Origin: Chlorella sorokiniana
Lineage: Eukaryota > Chlorophyta > Trebouxiophyceae > Chlorellales > Chlorellaceae
NCBI GenBank assembly: GCA_025917655.1
Contig: CP084610.1
Location: forward strand, 1 to 64,000
Length of the DNA stretch: 64,000 nucleotides
Reading direction: 5' to 3'
Shown here: piece after piece, positions 39,032 through 50,366 of the stretch
Layout: the number at the start of each line of letters is the position of its first letter
Position numbering within the stretch: position 1 is the stretch's first letter
Position numbers and translations under genes: made by a program
The notes under the pieces: model-generated
Databases searched by the model: none
What the model saw: only the letters and a program-made list of their open reading frames with translations
What the model was told of the DNA's origin: nothing

Positions 39032-42000
39032 ATGGGCGAGCCAGCGATACAGCGTGTGAAGGTGTATCGGCTGAACGATGAGGGGCTGTGGGACGACAAA
39101 GGCACCGGCCATGTTAGCGTGGAGGTCATGGAGGTGCGCAGCGGGCATTCCAACAGAAGTCTGAAGTGTAGATCTCGCGGCAGCGCGGCCGACAGCCCGG
39201 CAACTTGCTTGTGGCAACTGCCGCCGTCGCCGCCCACCTGGTGCTGCCGCCCTCCCGCCTTGTTGATGCATTCTGTTGCTCCTATGCTGCTGCTGGCATG
39301 GTGCTCTGCTCCCAAGGTTAGTTTGCTTTGTGGATGCAGGGCAGCAGCGATGTGGGGCTTGTAGTGGTGGGCGAGGGCGACGGCAAGCGGCCGCTGCTCA
39401 TCCACCGCATCTCTCCAAACAATTCCTACCAGCGGCAGGGCGGTGAGTCCGCTGCTGGAGCTCAGTGATCATCTGGGCGCGCATGCTGGGGCAGCATGGA
39501 TATTTAACCCGGTGGTGGTGTGCTGGTTGGCAGCCCGTGACCTGCGGCGGCTGCAGGGGCGCGGCAGGGAGCTGCAGGCTGGCCTCCCTTGCAGCACAGT
39601 GGCGTGCAGATTCACAGCGCAAGCAGCGTGTGCGGCAGCATTCTTGACCAATCAGTTACGGTGTTTCGGACCGGCCGTTAAAACTGCTGCGCCGGCACCC
39701 GTGCAGCCGTTGCAGCATGTTTGCTGCGCCTGCAGGCCTTGCCTCCTTCGTTTCACCCCCTGCACCGCTTGACATCTGCAGAGGACACCATCATCACCTG
39801 GACCGACCCCGAGATTGGCACAGACATTGCCCTGTCGTTCCAGGCAAGCCGGCAGGAGGGGGCCGCAGCGGTGTGCCGCCCACCAGCGTGCGCAGCGTGT
39901 CGCCTGCCTGGCCAGAGATCCGCATCCCAGCGCTCCACCCGCCATCTCCAGCGCATTCCTGGCCCCCAGCATGCCGCGCGCCAGGCATCAGCCGCGCCGC
40001 CCGCCACCTGCCTGCGCCAACGGAAGCGTGTGCGGCATGGCTGCCCGTCGTGCGCACCTGCCATCCACGCTGTGCACGCTGAGCCCTGCTGCTGACCGCT
40101 GCCATGCCCCTTGCCCCATTGCGTGGTGCAGGAGGCTCGCGGCTGCAATTACATCTGGGAGCAGGTGCTGCACGTGCAGGAGAGCAGCAGCCCGCGGGGC
40201 GGCGGCGGCCACGGCAGCACAGGTCCGTGGGGACGCCGTGCCAGCAGGATTGTAGCACTGCCGCGTTCGGCGCGCGTCGCTGTTTTGAGGTTGTGAGGGT
40301 GCCTGCGGGCGATTTGGCTGTTGAGCCTTTGTGTTCTCATGCGCCGGGGCCGTTGTGCTGCTGCAGACTCGCCGTACGGGCCGCGCCGGCTGGGCAGCGG
40401 GCCGCTGGATGACTTTGATGCCGCTGGTGCTGGCGGTCGGTACGACGGTGAGCCACTGAGCCGGCGAATAGGTCCACAGTTGTGCTGTCGAGGCTGCAGC
40501 TGGTCTGCGCGAGCATCTGCCCGGTGCCTTGGCCGCCCTCCGCTGGCACCTGTCGCAGCGCCCGGGTAGCTGCCTTGGCAGAGGGCGGTTGCGGGCCTTG
40601 GCCTTGCGGCACGGCGAGCTGCAGAGCAGCACAGCCGTGGGAGCGTGTACCGTCGTCTCATCCCATCTCCTCTTGCTGTGCCGCTGCAGAGGCGGGCCCC
40701 AACGCTGGGCCTGCCGATCCCGGCAGCAGCGGCGCTGTCGAGCTGCCCGAGCCGGAGATCTCGACGCTGAAGGACATTGCGCGGGTGGGTGGGTGGCAGG
40801 GCTGGCAGCGCGCCCGTGCTGGGGCGCACACATGGGCAACCTCGGGCACGCCTGCCGAGCGGCTCCACTCGGCTGTGCGGTCTGTGGCGCATGAGCGCCT
40901 TCAGGCTCAACTTCACGTGTTCTTACCAGCCGCTCCTTCTCACATGCCAGCTTGACACGCTGACCCTGCATGTTCATCTTCCTCCCCCTCCCACCAGGCC
41001 CTGGCGGAGGTGTCGCTGTTCCAGCGGGACCGCATCGCGCAGCAGCTGGTGCGCCGCCGCGGCTACCTCGCGCGCCTGCTGGAGCTGTTCAGGGTGAGGG
41101 GCAGTGGGTGTGGGTGTGGGTGGGGTGGGGTGGGGTATATGTGGTTGACGTGGTCTCAGCCACACTCGCGGGCGGATGGAACATATGGTGACACACATGG
41201 ATCATGGATCTGTAAGTGTTACTGCGCCACTGATGCGCCCGCAGATGTGCGAAGACCTGGAAGATGAGGAGTCTCTCGCTGCGCTGTACAATGTATTCAA
41301 GCAGGGTGCGCTTGGCTTGTGCTCATTCTGGCAGTTTCCCCTGCCATCCTTACACACGCATTGCCGGGCTCTCCACATCACCTCTCCAAGTCCTCGCATC
41401 GCCTGCCACTGCCAACCTGCCTTTTCAGTGCACACACAAACCACTCCTCAGCCACGCCCTGGATGCAGTGGTTCTGCTGAACGATACGGGCCTGTTTGAC
41501 ATCTTGTTTGACGATGCGCATGTGATGGACTTCATGGGGGCGTTGGAGTACGAGCCGGGTGCGTACCGCTTGCTGTACCGCTCATTGTGCTGCTTTACGG
41601 GCCTCTTTGTACTCCGCCTGTGGGTACTCCTGTCAGCCCGTGCGTCGTCAGCGGCTGTTTCCTCCAATTGTCCTGCACTTTAGTTCCATCCTTGCTTTCT
41701 GTCTGTCATTGGACAGCATGGCATGACGGATGAAGGCAGCACCTGAGCTGAGCGCATGCTGCTTTGCATATATGTGGAGACTGCGCCATGCTTGGAGACG
41801 CTTGCCAGCCTCACCGCCTGCGCTTCGGCTGCCTGTGTCGCAGAGATCAAGCCCGACAATCGGCCCAAGCATCGGGAGTTCTTGCGAGATCAGGTGGGTG
41901 GGTCGGAGGCCGCTGCTGCCTGTGCGGTTGCGTTTCATGTTGCACATTTCTGCCTGGTCGCAGCCTGCAGGCTGATCTCCCCACACCCTAACTTGCCCTC

Positions 42001-45000
42001 TCGCTCAGCTGGCCGCACCTTCCTTCAACCCTCCACCCAATCCTTCTTATGCATCCCCCAACCTGAAAAATCTGCGCGCTGGCACCAACCCCCACCATTG
42101 CTGGGAACCCCACCCATTCACTGCCCTCCACTCAGGCCGTGTTCAAAGAGGTGGTGCCTATCGAAGACCCGACGGTACGGGCCAAGATTCACCAAACGTA
42201 CCGCATGGGATACCTGAAGGATGTGGTGCTGCCTCGTGTCCTGGACGACTCCACCTTTGCCACCCTCTCCTCCCTCATGCTCTTCAACAACATTGAGGTG
42301 TGTTGGATGGGCAGTGCCGCCTTCCTGCACGCTCCTTCCTAGCGCGCATGTCTCCGTCAAGCTGGCAGACCAGCCTGCCGACGCATGCCTGCCTTTGTGC
42401 ACGGCCGGCATCGTGCTGAGCCAGCCCATCCCACCTCTTCACTGCCTTTCAGCCTGTCAGCTCAGCTCATCAAAGCAGTTGAGGCACCGGCATACCACAG
42501 CCGACGCCAAACTCTCACGGCCTTGATGGCCCCCACCCCCTCACCCCCAGGTCTTGATGTCGCTGCATCACGACCGCGATTTCTTTCCCGATCTTTTCCG
42601 CCGCCTACGAGCCGCCCCTCCAGGCAGCCAGGAGTGGGCCGACCTTGTGGCCTTCCTGCAGGTACTGGAGGAGGGGGAGGGGTGGAGGCGCGTGGCTTGC
42701 ACTCCCTATGCTTGTGCAGTTCAAAGCCCCGCCCCTCCACCACCAACACCTGCCCCCCCCCACACCTTCCCCCTCCCACCCACCCCCACCCACCGCAGGA
42801 GCTCTGCGGGCTGACCAAGCACCTGCAGGCCTCGCAGCGCAACTCTCTGCTGCTGCGCCTGGTGGGCCTGGGCCTGTTTGAGGTCATCGGCACCATCATG
42901 CGCACGGGGACCCCGCTGTGAAGCTGCGGGCCACGGGTGCGTGAGCGAGGCGGCGGCGGTGCCGGCGTGGGTGGGAACGAAAGGGTCTGGGCCTGGGCTG
43001 CCTCATGCTGCCGCCCTGGCCCCGCTCTGTCCCAGTCCGCCTCCCTCCCCGCGCCACCCAACCATGCTCTCGCTGCCCATTGTGCTAATCCCTTTCCCTC
43101 TCCCCACAGACATCCTGTTGGCCGACGTGCAGCACGACCCCTCCCAGCTGCGCAGCCACATGCTCACAGAGGAGGGCAGCGGGCTGTTTGGCCTGCTGGT
43201 GCAGGTGCGGCTGCAGCGTGGTGCACAGCGGGCGGCGGGCGTTGCGGCCCTGTCTCTGTCTCAACAAAAACAAATACGTGCGGTTGAACAGCAACAACCC
43301 ATGAAATTGAGCGGTGCATCATCTGCCGATACTTTACCCTTCTTCTCTTTGTTTCCTTCGACTTTCGCAGACGCTGCTGGATGCCAGTGATTCGGGGCTG
43401 CAGGAGCAGGTGCGCTTTGCTTGACACAGTGCCACCCTCACGCATCAAATGCGGGGAGAAACCGAGACTGGCAGCAGTCTGGTGTGTGCACAATGTCGCG
43501 TTGTTCCGGCCTCCTTCAACGGCGGCATCTGCTATGGTCGCCGCAGGTGCTGGAGATGCTGAAGGCTCTGCTGGATCCGGAGACGCTGGAGGCTTCCGCC
43601 GAGAAGGACAAGTTTGTGGAGCTGTTTTACGACAAGCACGTTGGCGCGCTGCTGGCGGCGCTGGTGGCGGCGGGCGAGGCCCCCGGCGGCGCACCGCCGC
43701 CTTCAGCCAACACAGGTGCGCTGCTGGGAGTGCACGGCATCCGTGGTCAGCAGTTGCGGCTGGAGCGGGAGAGAAGGGGGGACAGGCCGGGAGCGGGTTT
43801 ATGTGGGGATAAGGAGCCGGCTGCATGGAAGGGATCAGCTGGGCGCCTGCGGCCTCCTCTGGAGCCGGAGCCGCCAGTCCTGCGTTTACTTGCAGTTGTC
43901 CCATTCAACCGTTGCCACTGGTCCTGTTGGGCTGCTCCGATTCCAGCCTCGACTCAAAACGTGGCATCCACACCCTTCCTCGCAGTGGGGCTTGTGGTGG
44001 ATCTGCTGTGTTTCTGCATGGTGTCCCACTCGTACCGCATAAAGTACTACATCCTTCGCAACAATGTGGTGGAGAAGGTGTGTATGGGGAGGAGGCGCGG
44101 GGGATGGGGGAGGGGGCGGCCTGTGGGCTGTGGTTCGCTGCAAGGTGTGGCAAGTTGTGGCCGGGGCCTGTGCAGGCCAGCTGCTTGCCCTCGGCCATAG
44201 TCCCCGCGCTTGCCCTTCCCCTCGTGAGTCCCTCCACTCCATGCGCGCCCCCGATGAACGACGGTCTGCCCCCGCAGGTACTCAAGCTGCTGCGGCGCAG
44301 GGAGCGGTGGCTGGTGGTGGCGGCGGTACGCTTCCTGCGCACAGCGGTCGGCCTCAAGGTGCGCTGCCGGCTGGCATCTGTGGGGCTGGCTGGCCAAGGC
44401 TTTCAGGCAACACCATCGCCCTGCCCCGCACGCCGGCGGTGCCGCGCGGGCGCCGGGTCATCGCACGTGTCCCTGCTGGCTAGCAGCGCGGGCGGCGTCT
44501 ATGCTGCGCAAGTCCGTCGTAGTTCGTGTGCTGCTGCGTCGCCGAGCTTACGACTGCTTGCTGCTGATTGTGCTCCTGTGGCGGTTTTTGTGTGCATCGC
44601 TGTGCCGCAGGACGAGTTCTACAACCGCTACCTGGTCAAGAACCACCTGCTGGGGCCGGTGGTGGCAGCCTTCCTCGGTGGGGCCCCCGCCTGCCCCTCT
44701 CCCTGTTTGGTTATGACTTGTGGTTTTATGTTTGGTTTTTCCTGGGCTCCGTGCTGTGCCTGCGCTGCTGCTGGCGCATGATGACTGCCTCTGCCCACGT
44801 GGCCCCCTCAATTCGCCCGAGACCTTGCATGCCCCGTCACCATGCATCCTCCCGGGGCCACCCCTCCGAGCCCCCAGCCACAACTGAGGCTGCGTCCCCC
44901 AACCCCTGCCCCCTGTGCAGAGAATGGGGCGCGCTACAACCTGCTGAACAGCGCCTGCCTGGAGCTGTTTGAGTTCATCCGCCGGGTGAGCTCATAGTCT

Positions 45001-47005
45001 GCTGAACCGATGCTGCCGGCTGTGCTCTGTGGAGTGCTGCAGAGTACAGCGTGGGTCAAAGGGCCCTAGCACTTTTATTTCGCATAGGGCAGAGCTGGCT
45101 GGTCGAGCAGCATCGCACAGAGCACGGCGCAGCGGGGCACAAGGCCGCCGCTCGTCACCCGCCGGCTGCCCGCTTCGGCGCCCTCGCCGCACAATGCCGC
45201 GGCTCCTGGCCGCCTCGCCTCGTGGCGGGTACCAGCCTGAATCCCAAGCGAGCCCCTTCATTTCGACACACACACCGACCCACTTCCTCCACCTCAAACA
45301 CACCCACAGATTTACGCCCTCTTTCCGATACACGAACAGATCTCGGTCATCAACCCATCTTCTTGACACGCACGCTTGCACGCCCTCCTTGCCGCAGGAG
45401 AACCTGAAGGGCCTGCTGGCTGAGCTGATGGAGCAGCACTGGGAGCAGCTGCAGGGGGTGGACTACTGCGACGTGTTCAAGGGCATGCGCATACGCCACG
45501 AACAGAACCAGGTGGGGCACGGCGCCCTGCGCATGCGCTGGCCGCCTCGCTTGCTGGGTTGCTTGCTGGGCTTGCTGGCGAGCAGAAGCAGCTGAGGGAG
45601 AGTGATGGGGAGGGTCATGGGCAGAGGGGTCGCTGCTGTTGCAGTTGTTTTTCCAAGATCGTCCGCCGTGGTGTTGGCTCGGTCGGGGCCGCCGCCGCCC
45701 GAGGGCACAGCGCGATGCCTTTGGCCAGCGGAGGGCTGGCAGGGCGGGGCTCTTGGCCCAGCGGCCGGTTATCTCACCATCTGCACAATGCAACCTGCAG
45801 GACCGCGTCGCCGGCGGCGACGGTGCGGGAGCCAGCGGCGGCGAGGCGGCCCGAGCCGCCCGCGAGGCTGAGCTGCTTTCGCGGCAGCGCGCCGAGGCGG
45901 CGGCAGAGCAGCGGCGGAGACGTGAGCCCCCGCCCTTGCTTGCCTGCCTCTGGTGATAGTGCTTGCCTCGCGCTACCAAGCAGCCTGCTCTGGCGCATGC
46001 CTCCGACTGCCTCCCGCCTTGCCCGTCGGCTTCCCCAACGGTGTGCAGGCGGGGAGCGTGAGGTGGACGCCGACGAGGAGAGCTACTTTGATCGGGAGGG
46101 AGATTCGGGTGGGTGGGTGGTGGGTGGGTGTATGTGAGGGCGGAGGAAGCAGCAGCGGTGGCATTCTGTGTCATCAGCTGGAAAGCGCCGATGCTGCCAG
46201 TGTGCTGCCCCCTTTGCTGGCGGTTGACGCCGTGCCCCCTCGCTGCTTGCATCCTTGGCCCCCTCCACCCCGCCGTCGCCTGCCCTGACCGCACACTTGC
46301 CTCTGGTTGCCCTTGCCTTATGTTACGTTGGCCCCCACAACGCATGCTCAGCACTCGCAGCACCCCCACTACCCACCCTGCGCACTGCCGCAGACGAGGA
46401 GGAGGCGGCGCCGGGCGGCGGCCGTGTGGTGCTGGAAGGGGGCTCGCGGCTGCCGTCGCTGCTGGGCCCGCTGGTGGACTATGGGGAGGAGGAGGAGGAA
46501 GACACGCTGCCGCTGCGGGGTGAGGCGTGCAGCCCGGTTGTGCTTGTCATATGCTTGTACCTACATCGCCGCCCTTCTTCATTGCAATGCCGCTGCGGAG
46601 TGGCTCTTCACCAGGCCTGGGTTCGAATGGTTTTGTTTGCCTCCTGTCGCTGCCCCGGCTCCCTGCCGCGCCTGTGCGATAGTGCCGCCCAGCTGCAAGC
46701 GACAGCTGAGACGGCATGGCAAGGGAGGATACTGCCAGGAGGCATTGGCGTGCATGGACGCACGCCGCTCCTGGCTCACTCCTGCCTGCTGCCCTTGCTC
46801 CCGCTGTGCAGCGGCGAGCACCCCCAAGCGCGGCCCCGTGGCTGACCGGCCCGGCTCGCCGCCGCTGGAGAAGCGTTTCAAGCCTGGCGGGGTGCTGGCG
46901 GGCAGCGGCTCGCCTGAAGTCAGCCCCTGGCCGCCATTGCGGCCGCTGCAACCCGACAGCGGGCGCGACAGCCCGCCGCTGATTCGGGTCCCCCGAACCG
47001 GCTGA
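39032..47005 (+). CDS. PP4R3: PP4R3/SMEK, regulatory subunit 3 of protein phosphatase 4
   Basis: Large multi-exon gene of about 20 exons. The start gives MGEPAIQRVKVYRLNDEGLW followed by DDKGTGHVS, matching the family's PH-like/RanBD start. Then PLLIHRISPNNSYQRQ and DTIITWTDPEIGTDIALSFQ (39390-39843), EARGCNYIWEQVLHVQE (40133), PEISTLKDIARALAEVSLFQ (40750-41020), then the SMK-1 domain and Armadillo-like helices: DILFDDAHVMDFMGALEYEP (41500), EIKPDNRPKHREFLRD (41845), FKEVVPIEDPTVRAKIHQTY (42139), LMSLHHDRDFFPDLFRRL (42553), DILLADVQHDPSQLRSH (43112), LVVDLLCFCMVSHSYRIKYY (43990), DEFYNRYLVKNHLLGPVVAA (44611). The C-terminus has LLGPLVDYGEEEEEDTLPLR (46464), the acidic motif of PP4R3, and a basic KRGPVAD..LEKRFKPGG tail. 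It targets PP4 to DNA-repair and transcription substrates. The G run 42906-42909 is one base short. Confidence 0.94.
41101..41141. repeat. GT/G-rich simple tract in a PP4R3 intron
   Basis: GGGTGT and GGGGT units repeat for about 40 bases directly after the splice donor. Its length may be unreliable. Confidence 0.6.
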
Positions 47006-47908
47006 TTAGGAATATCCGACCCCGCCTGCACGCGCCTGATCAGCGGCCCTTGCACCCCATGCGGCCAAGGCTGCCGAGGCCGGCCCCTTTCTTCAACTCA
47101 CGCTTGCCTTATGTTGGTTGCTCACCGCCGATGCTGCTGGGCGGCCGCGCTTAGGGTGCTTGCCGCCCGCCTGTTGCTCCCCCTTCCCCCTGCTCCCCCT
47201 GCTGACGTGCCATTCTTTCCCCTGTTTTTCGCTGCACGCACTGCCAACTTCTCTCCCTCCCTTCTTCTCCTGCCGTCTTGCCGTCCCACGCACTGATCCC
47301 CACCCACTGTAACAGACAACCACCGTAACGGACGAGGCCGCGGCCGGTCAGCGGGCACAAGGCAGCTGCACGCAAGCGTGCCAGTATTGTGTTCGTATTC
47401 TGTCACGGGGTGTGCTTGATATTAGACAAGACTGGTAGGGAAGGAGGATCGCACAATTGAACGTTGAGGAGCACATTGTACGCGCCAGGCGTCGGCGGGG
47501 GCTGCCTGGTGCCGAGGCAGTTGGGGGCTCATGTTTGGCACTGTCTTTTGACAGAATCGATGAAAGTTGAGGAGGCGTCCGACACGGCCTGAGCAAAGCC
47601 TCCTTGAGCACTTCGTTTGCGCACCGTCAAACCGTGGGCCAGCAAGCGGTCACTCGTCACCCTTCACACTGTGTGTGCGGGAAGAGCATCCAAAGACACT
47701 TCATTGGCTGCCGCCGCTGCCGCTTGCTGTGCACCACCACCGCCGCCGTGCTACGCGGCCGACTGCCCTCTCATATGCAGCCCTGTACCCGCTCCTGCCG
47801 GCATACACGCCAGCCGCACCCCATCGATTTGTGTGCCAGCACAGTTGCGCCTGCCGCTGCCACTTACTCAGCACCGCTGCAGAACAACCGCAGCGCGCAC
47901 CGGCCGCC
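47006..47908. other. Gap between PP4R3 and the RpiB-like gene
   Basis: 903 bp between two plus-strand genes. 47006-47330 should be the PP4R3 3' untranslated region, with TGTAA at 47308-47312; the rest must hold the promoter of the RpiB-like gene. Open frames cross the region but none matches a known family. Confidence 0.5.
47308..47312 (+). other. Polyadenylation signal TGTAA (PP4R3)
   Basis: TGTAA lies 303 bases after the PP4R3 stop; a second TGTAA-like word was not seen nearer. Confidence 0.5.
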
Positions 47909-49061
47909 ATGCGCGTCATCTGCGCGTGCGACCCTTGGGGCTCCTCCCTGCACCGCCGCTTGGTGGAGCACCTGCGGGGCAAGGGCGCGGGGTGGACGTC
48001 GACGACCGGGGCTGTTTGGAAAGTACTACGAAGCGGCGCATGCGGTGGGCGGGGAGGTGGAGGCGGCGGCGGCGGCGGGCGGCGGCGACACGCGAGGCCT
48101 GCTGGTTTGTGGCCCAGGCCAGGTGCGAGGCCGTCGTGCCGTGCCGTGGCTGGGGGCACAGGGCGGTGCAGCGGCCCAAGCAGTGTGTGTACTGCAGCGC
48201 CGCCATCCGCTCTGCGCCGCTTGAGCTGTCTGGGGCCTGGGCGCCTCGCCACTCGCCCCCGCAGCGATCGACAGGCGTGCTTTGCTGGTTTGCGCGCCTG
48301 CCCACCCTCAAGCATCGCCGCGCACCCCCACCGCTTCTCCCCACCTTATCGCCCCCTGCAACCCTGCAGGGCATGTGCATCGTGGCCAACAAGTGGCCCC
48401 ACGTGTATGCCGCCCGGTGCACCACCACCCACGAGGCTGCTGACTGCCGCACCTTCAACAACGCAAACGTGCTGTGCCTTGGCAGCCGCGTCACGCCCGC
48501 CGACGAGGCTGCCAGTGAGCGCGTGGCTGCCTGCGGCGGCGTTGGAGGAGGGCGGCAGCGAGGCAGCAGCTGCGGGCGGTGCCTGGGCACGCCTGCCTGC
48601 CGCTCGGCTGCAGCAGAATGCGGGCCGGTGCTGCGCTGAGGGCTTTTTCAATGCCTTGTCATGGCTTTTCGCATTGCTTCACCAATACCGGTGGCTTCTG
48701 GGCCCCTGCAGGATGGTGGACGTCTGGCTCTCCACTCCGCTGGGAGAGGAGCCGGATCTCATCGTTCGCAGCATGCAGGTGGGAGGTTGTCGCTGGGCGG
48801 AGCGGGTGCAGCGGCGGCGGGAAGCTCTGGTTGCCAGGGCAGCAACAGCAGCGCGAGACTTGCAACAAGCGACGGAAGGCTTGCTTCCCTCTCTGAGCAC
48901 TGAGCACCATCCCTTGACGTGGCGCTCTCTGCAACGGACACACGCTTCATTGTCTGCAGGAGATCCCAGCACTGTCCTTCAGTGCGGAGGCCGCCGCGGC
49001 CATTGCAGCGCAGCGGCCGTGCGGCAAGGTGCACACTGGGCAGGCCGAGGCTGCGCAGTAG
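47909..49061 (+). CDS. RpiB/LacA-family sugar-phosphate isomerase (DRT102-like N-terminal domain)
   Basis: Four exons: 47909-48122, 48370-48514, 48712-48778, 48960-49061, about 176 residues. MRVICACDPWGSSLHRRLVE resembles the start of RpiB and of plant DRT102. Then VDVDDRG, FGKYYEAAHAVGGEVEAAA, DTRGLLVCGPGQ joined to GMCIVANKWPHVYAARCTTT, HEAADCRTFNNANVLCLGSR and MVDVWLSTPL: the whole RpiB core in order. Two G runs (47989-47992 and 48008-48011) each need one more base, and the 48514/48712 junction probably one more. The catalytic Cys is present, but the usual CGTG loop reads CGPG. Plant DRT102 carries an extra C-terminal cupin domain, absent here. Likely reaction: ribose-5-phosphate/ribulose-5-phosphate interconversion or a related aldose isomerisation, but the altered loop leaves the activity open. 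The last exon end is uncertain; an exon at about 49096-49179 is an alternative. Confidence 0.75.
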
Positions 49062-49171
49062 CTTGGCAGTTGCCTGCCAAGCTTTTCTCCACCAGGTGTG
49101 CTTCACCAGCTGCTTGCCATCAGCCTGTCCGGCTGCCAGCGGACCGCTTCAGCAACTTATGCAGCGTAGAG

Positions 49172-49176
49172 TTACA
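49172..49176 (-). other. Polyadenylation signal TGTAA (unknown gene)
   Basis: TGTAA on the minus strand, about 121 bases after the stop at 49297. It overlaps the 3' region of the convergent RpiB-like gene. Confidence 0.55.
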
Positions 49177-49296
49177 TAAGGACCTTTTTTGTTTTGTGAA
49201 GGAGCGGTGCAGTGAAGATCAGCTGGCAGGAGGGCTCAAGTGGCCTGCAAGGAGGGGGCACGTCGCTTGAAGGGGGTGGGCGTCCCCCTGCTGCCC

Positions 49297-50086
49297 TCAC
49301 TTGCCGCCCTCCTTCTGGAAGTCGCTGGGGTCCAGCAGCTGCGGCACGTGCACGTTGCGCAGCAGCCTGCATCGGAGGATGTCGAGATGCGTGCCAGCAC
49401 AGTCAGGAAACCGGCAGCGGCGGCGGGGCTGCCGACGTGAGCGTGTGTGCTGCAGCGGCGGCGGAGGCCGCACCTGAAGGACGGACCGTACTGCAGACCC
49501 GACTCCCGCAGCTGCTGGTACAGCTGCACCGTGTCGCGGGGATGGTGGCTGCAGCAGGGGCACGGATGGGCGGCGGCAGAGCTTGCTCAGCGTGCAGGGA
49601 AGCCCCTCTGCTCTTCAGAACACAGCAGCGCTGCAATCCTGTAGGCCTTGAGGGTTGCCTCACCGCTCACGCGCTGCGCATCGATGGTCCGCTCCGACAG
49701 GCTCTGCTCGTACTTCTCCTGCCGCTTCTTGTCCGCCTGCGCAGCAGCAGCAGCAGCAGCAGGTGGTTGATGCAGGGCGGAGCGCGGGGGCGGTGACCCG
49801 TCGCCTTCAGGGCGCCGCCATTTGCCCGTGGACGGTCGCGGCGAGCTTGCAGCCCGAGGCTTACTTCGACCACGCTCTTGAGCAGCTCCTGGAAGGCTGG
49901 GATGTCGTCCCCTAGAACGATTGCCGCGACATTCGGCTCCTTCTCCAAAGCCTCCATCTTCACTGGGTCTGCACGGAGGGCCTCCCGAAATGCCACGGGG
50001 TCCTTTGCGGTGCAATCCTCGTTCAGCTCAAACGGGTCCTTGGGCGGCAGGCACTCGGGCGGGGTTGGCGGCAGGGCTTCAGTCAT
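49297..50086 (-). CDS. Unrecognised conserved-looking protein of about 146 residues
   Basis: Four exons, 50086-49865, 49736-49664, 49548-49474 and 49366-49297; the sum is 440 bases, giving 146 codons plus stop if one base is added to the G run at 49538-49541. The protein starts MTEALPPTPPECLPPKDPFE, followed by an acidic helix-rich part (DPVKMEALEKEPNVAAIVLG, DIPAFQELLKSVVEADKKRQ) and a second part with RDTVQLYQQLRESGLQYGPS, FRLLRNVHVPQLLDPSDFQK and a Lys-rich end. It has no signal peptide, membrane segment or catalytic motif that I recognise. Splice sites are canonical and phases agree, so it is a real gene. The stretch LYxxLxxxGLQYGPSFRLLR looks like the polyketide-synthase dehydratase motif, but nothing else in the gene supports a PKS. 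Function unknown. Minus-strand TGTAA at 49172-49176 follows the stop. Confidence 0.75.
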
Positions 50087-50300
50087 GATCCGCTTTGACT
50101 GGCTAGCAAACGACCCTGGGCGCGAGTAAGCGAGATTGGGCGGTCTTATGAGTGCTTCGAGGGTCAAAGAAGCCGAAAGGCAGCATATCGCGGGAGCCCC
50201 GTGCAACGCACGGCTGGCGCCCGTCAGCCCCGGGCTGCTTTGGCAGAGCGTGTGGGAGGGATGCTTGATTCGCGCAGAAACCGCGTCATGGAGAAGCATG

Positions 50301-50305
50301 TTACA
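50301..50305 (-). other. Polyadenylation signal TGTAA (SWR1-like gene)
   Basis: TGTAA on the minus strand 62 bases after the stop at 50367, upstream of the unknown gene's start. Confidence 0.6.
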
Positions 50306-50366
50306 GATCACGATCGGGGGCATTGAATCAACTGTGCAGCATGGCACAACCACGCACGGCGGCGCG

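Noticed and set aside
45350-46369. A 339-codon open frame on the minus strand
   Set aside because: It lies antisense to the well-supported 3' exons of PP4R3 and has low-complexity content only.
47567-49270. A 567-codon open frame on the plus strand
   Set aside because: It reads through the introns of the RpiB-like gene in the wrong frame for most of its length; only the spliced exons give the RpiB core.
49474-49548. Fragment of a polyketide synthase
   Set aside because: Only one short motif matches; no catalytic dehydratase histidine motif or neighbouring PKS domain is present.
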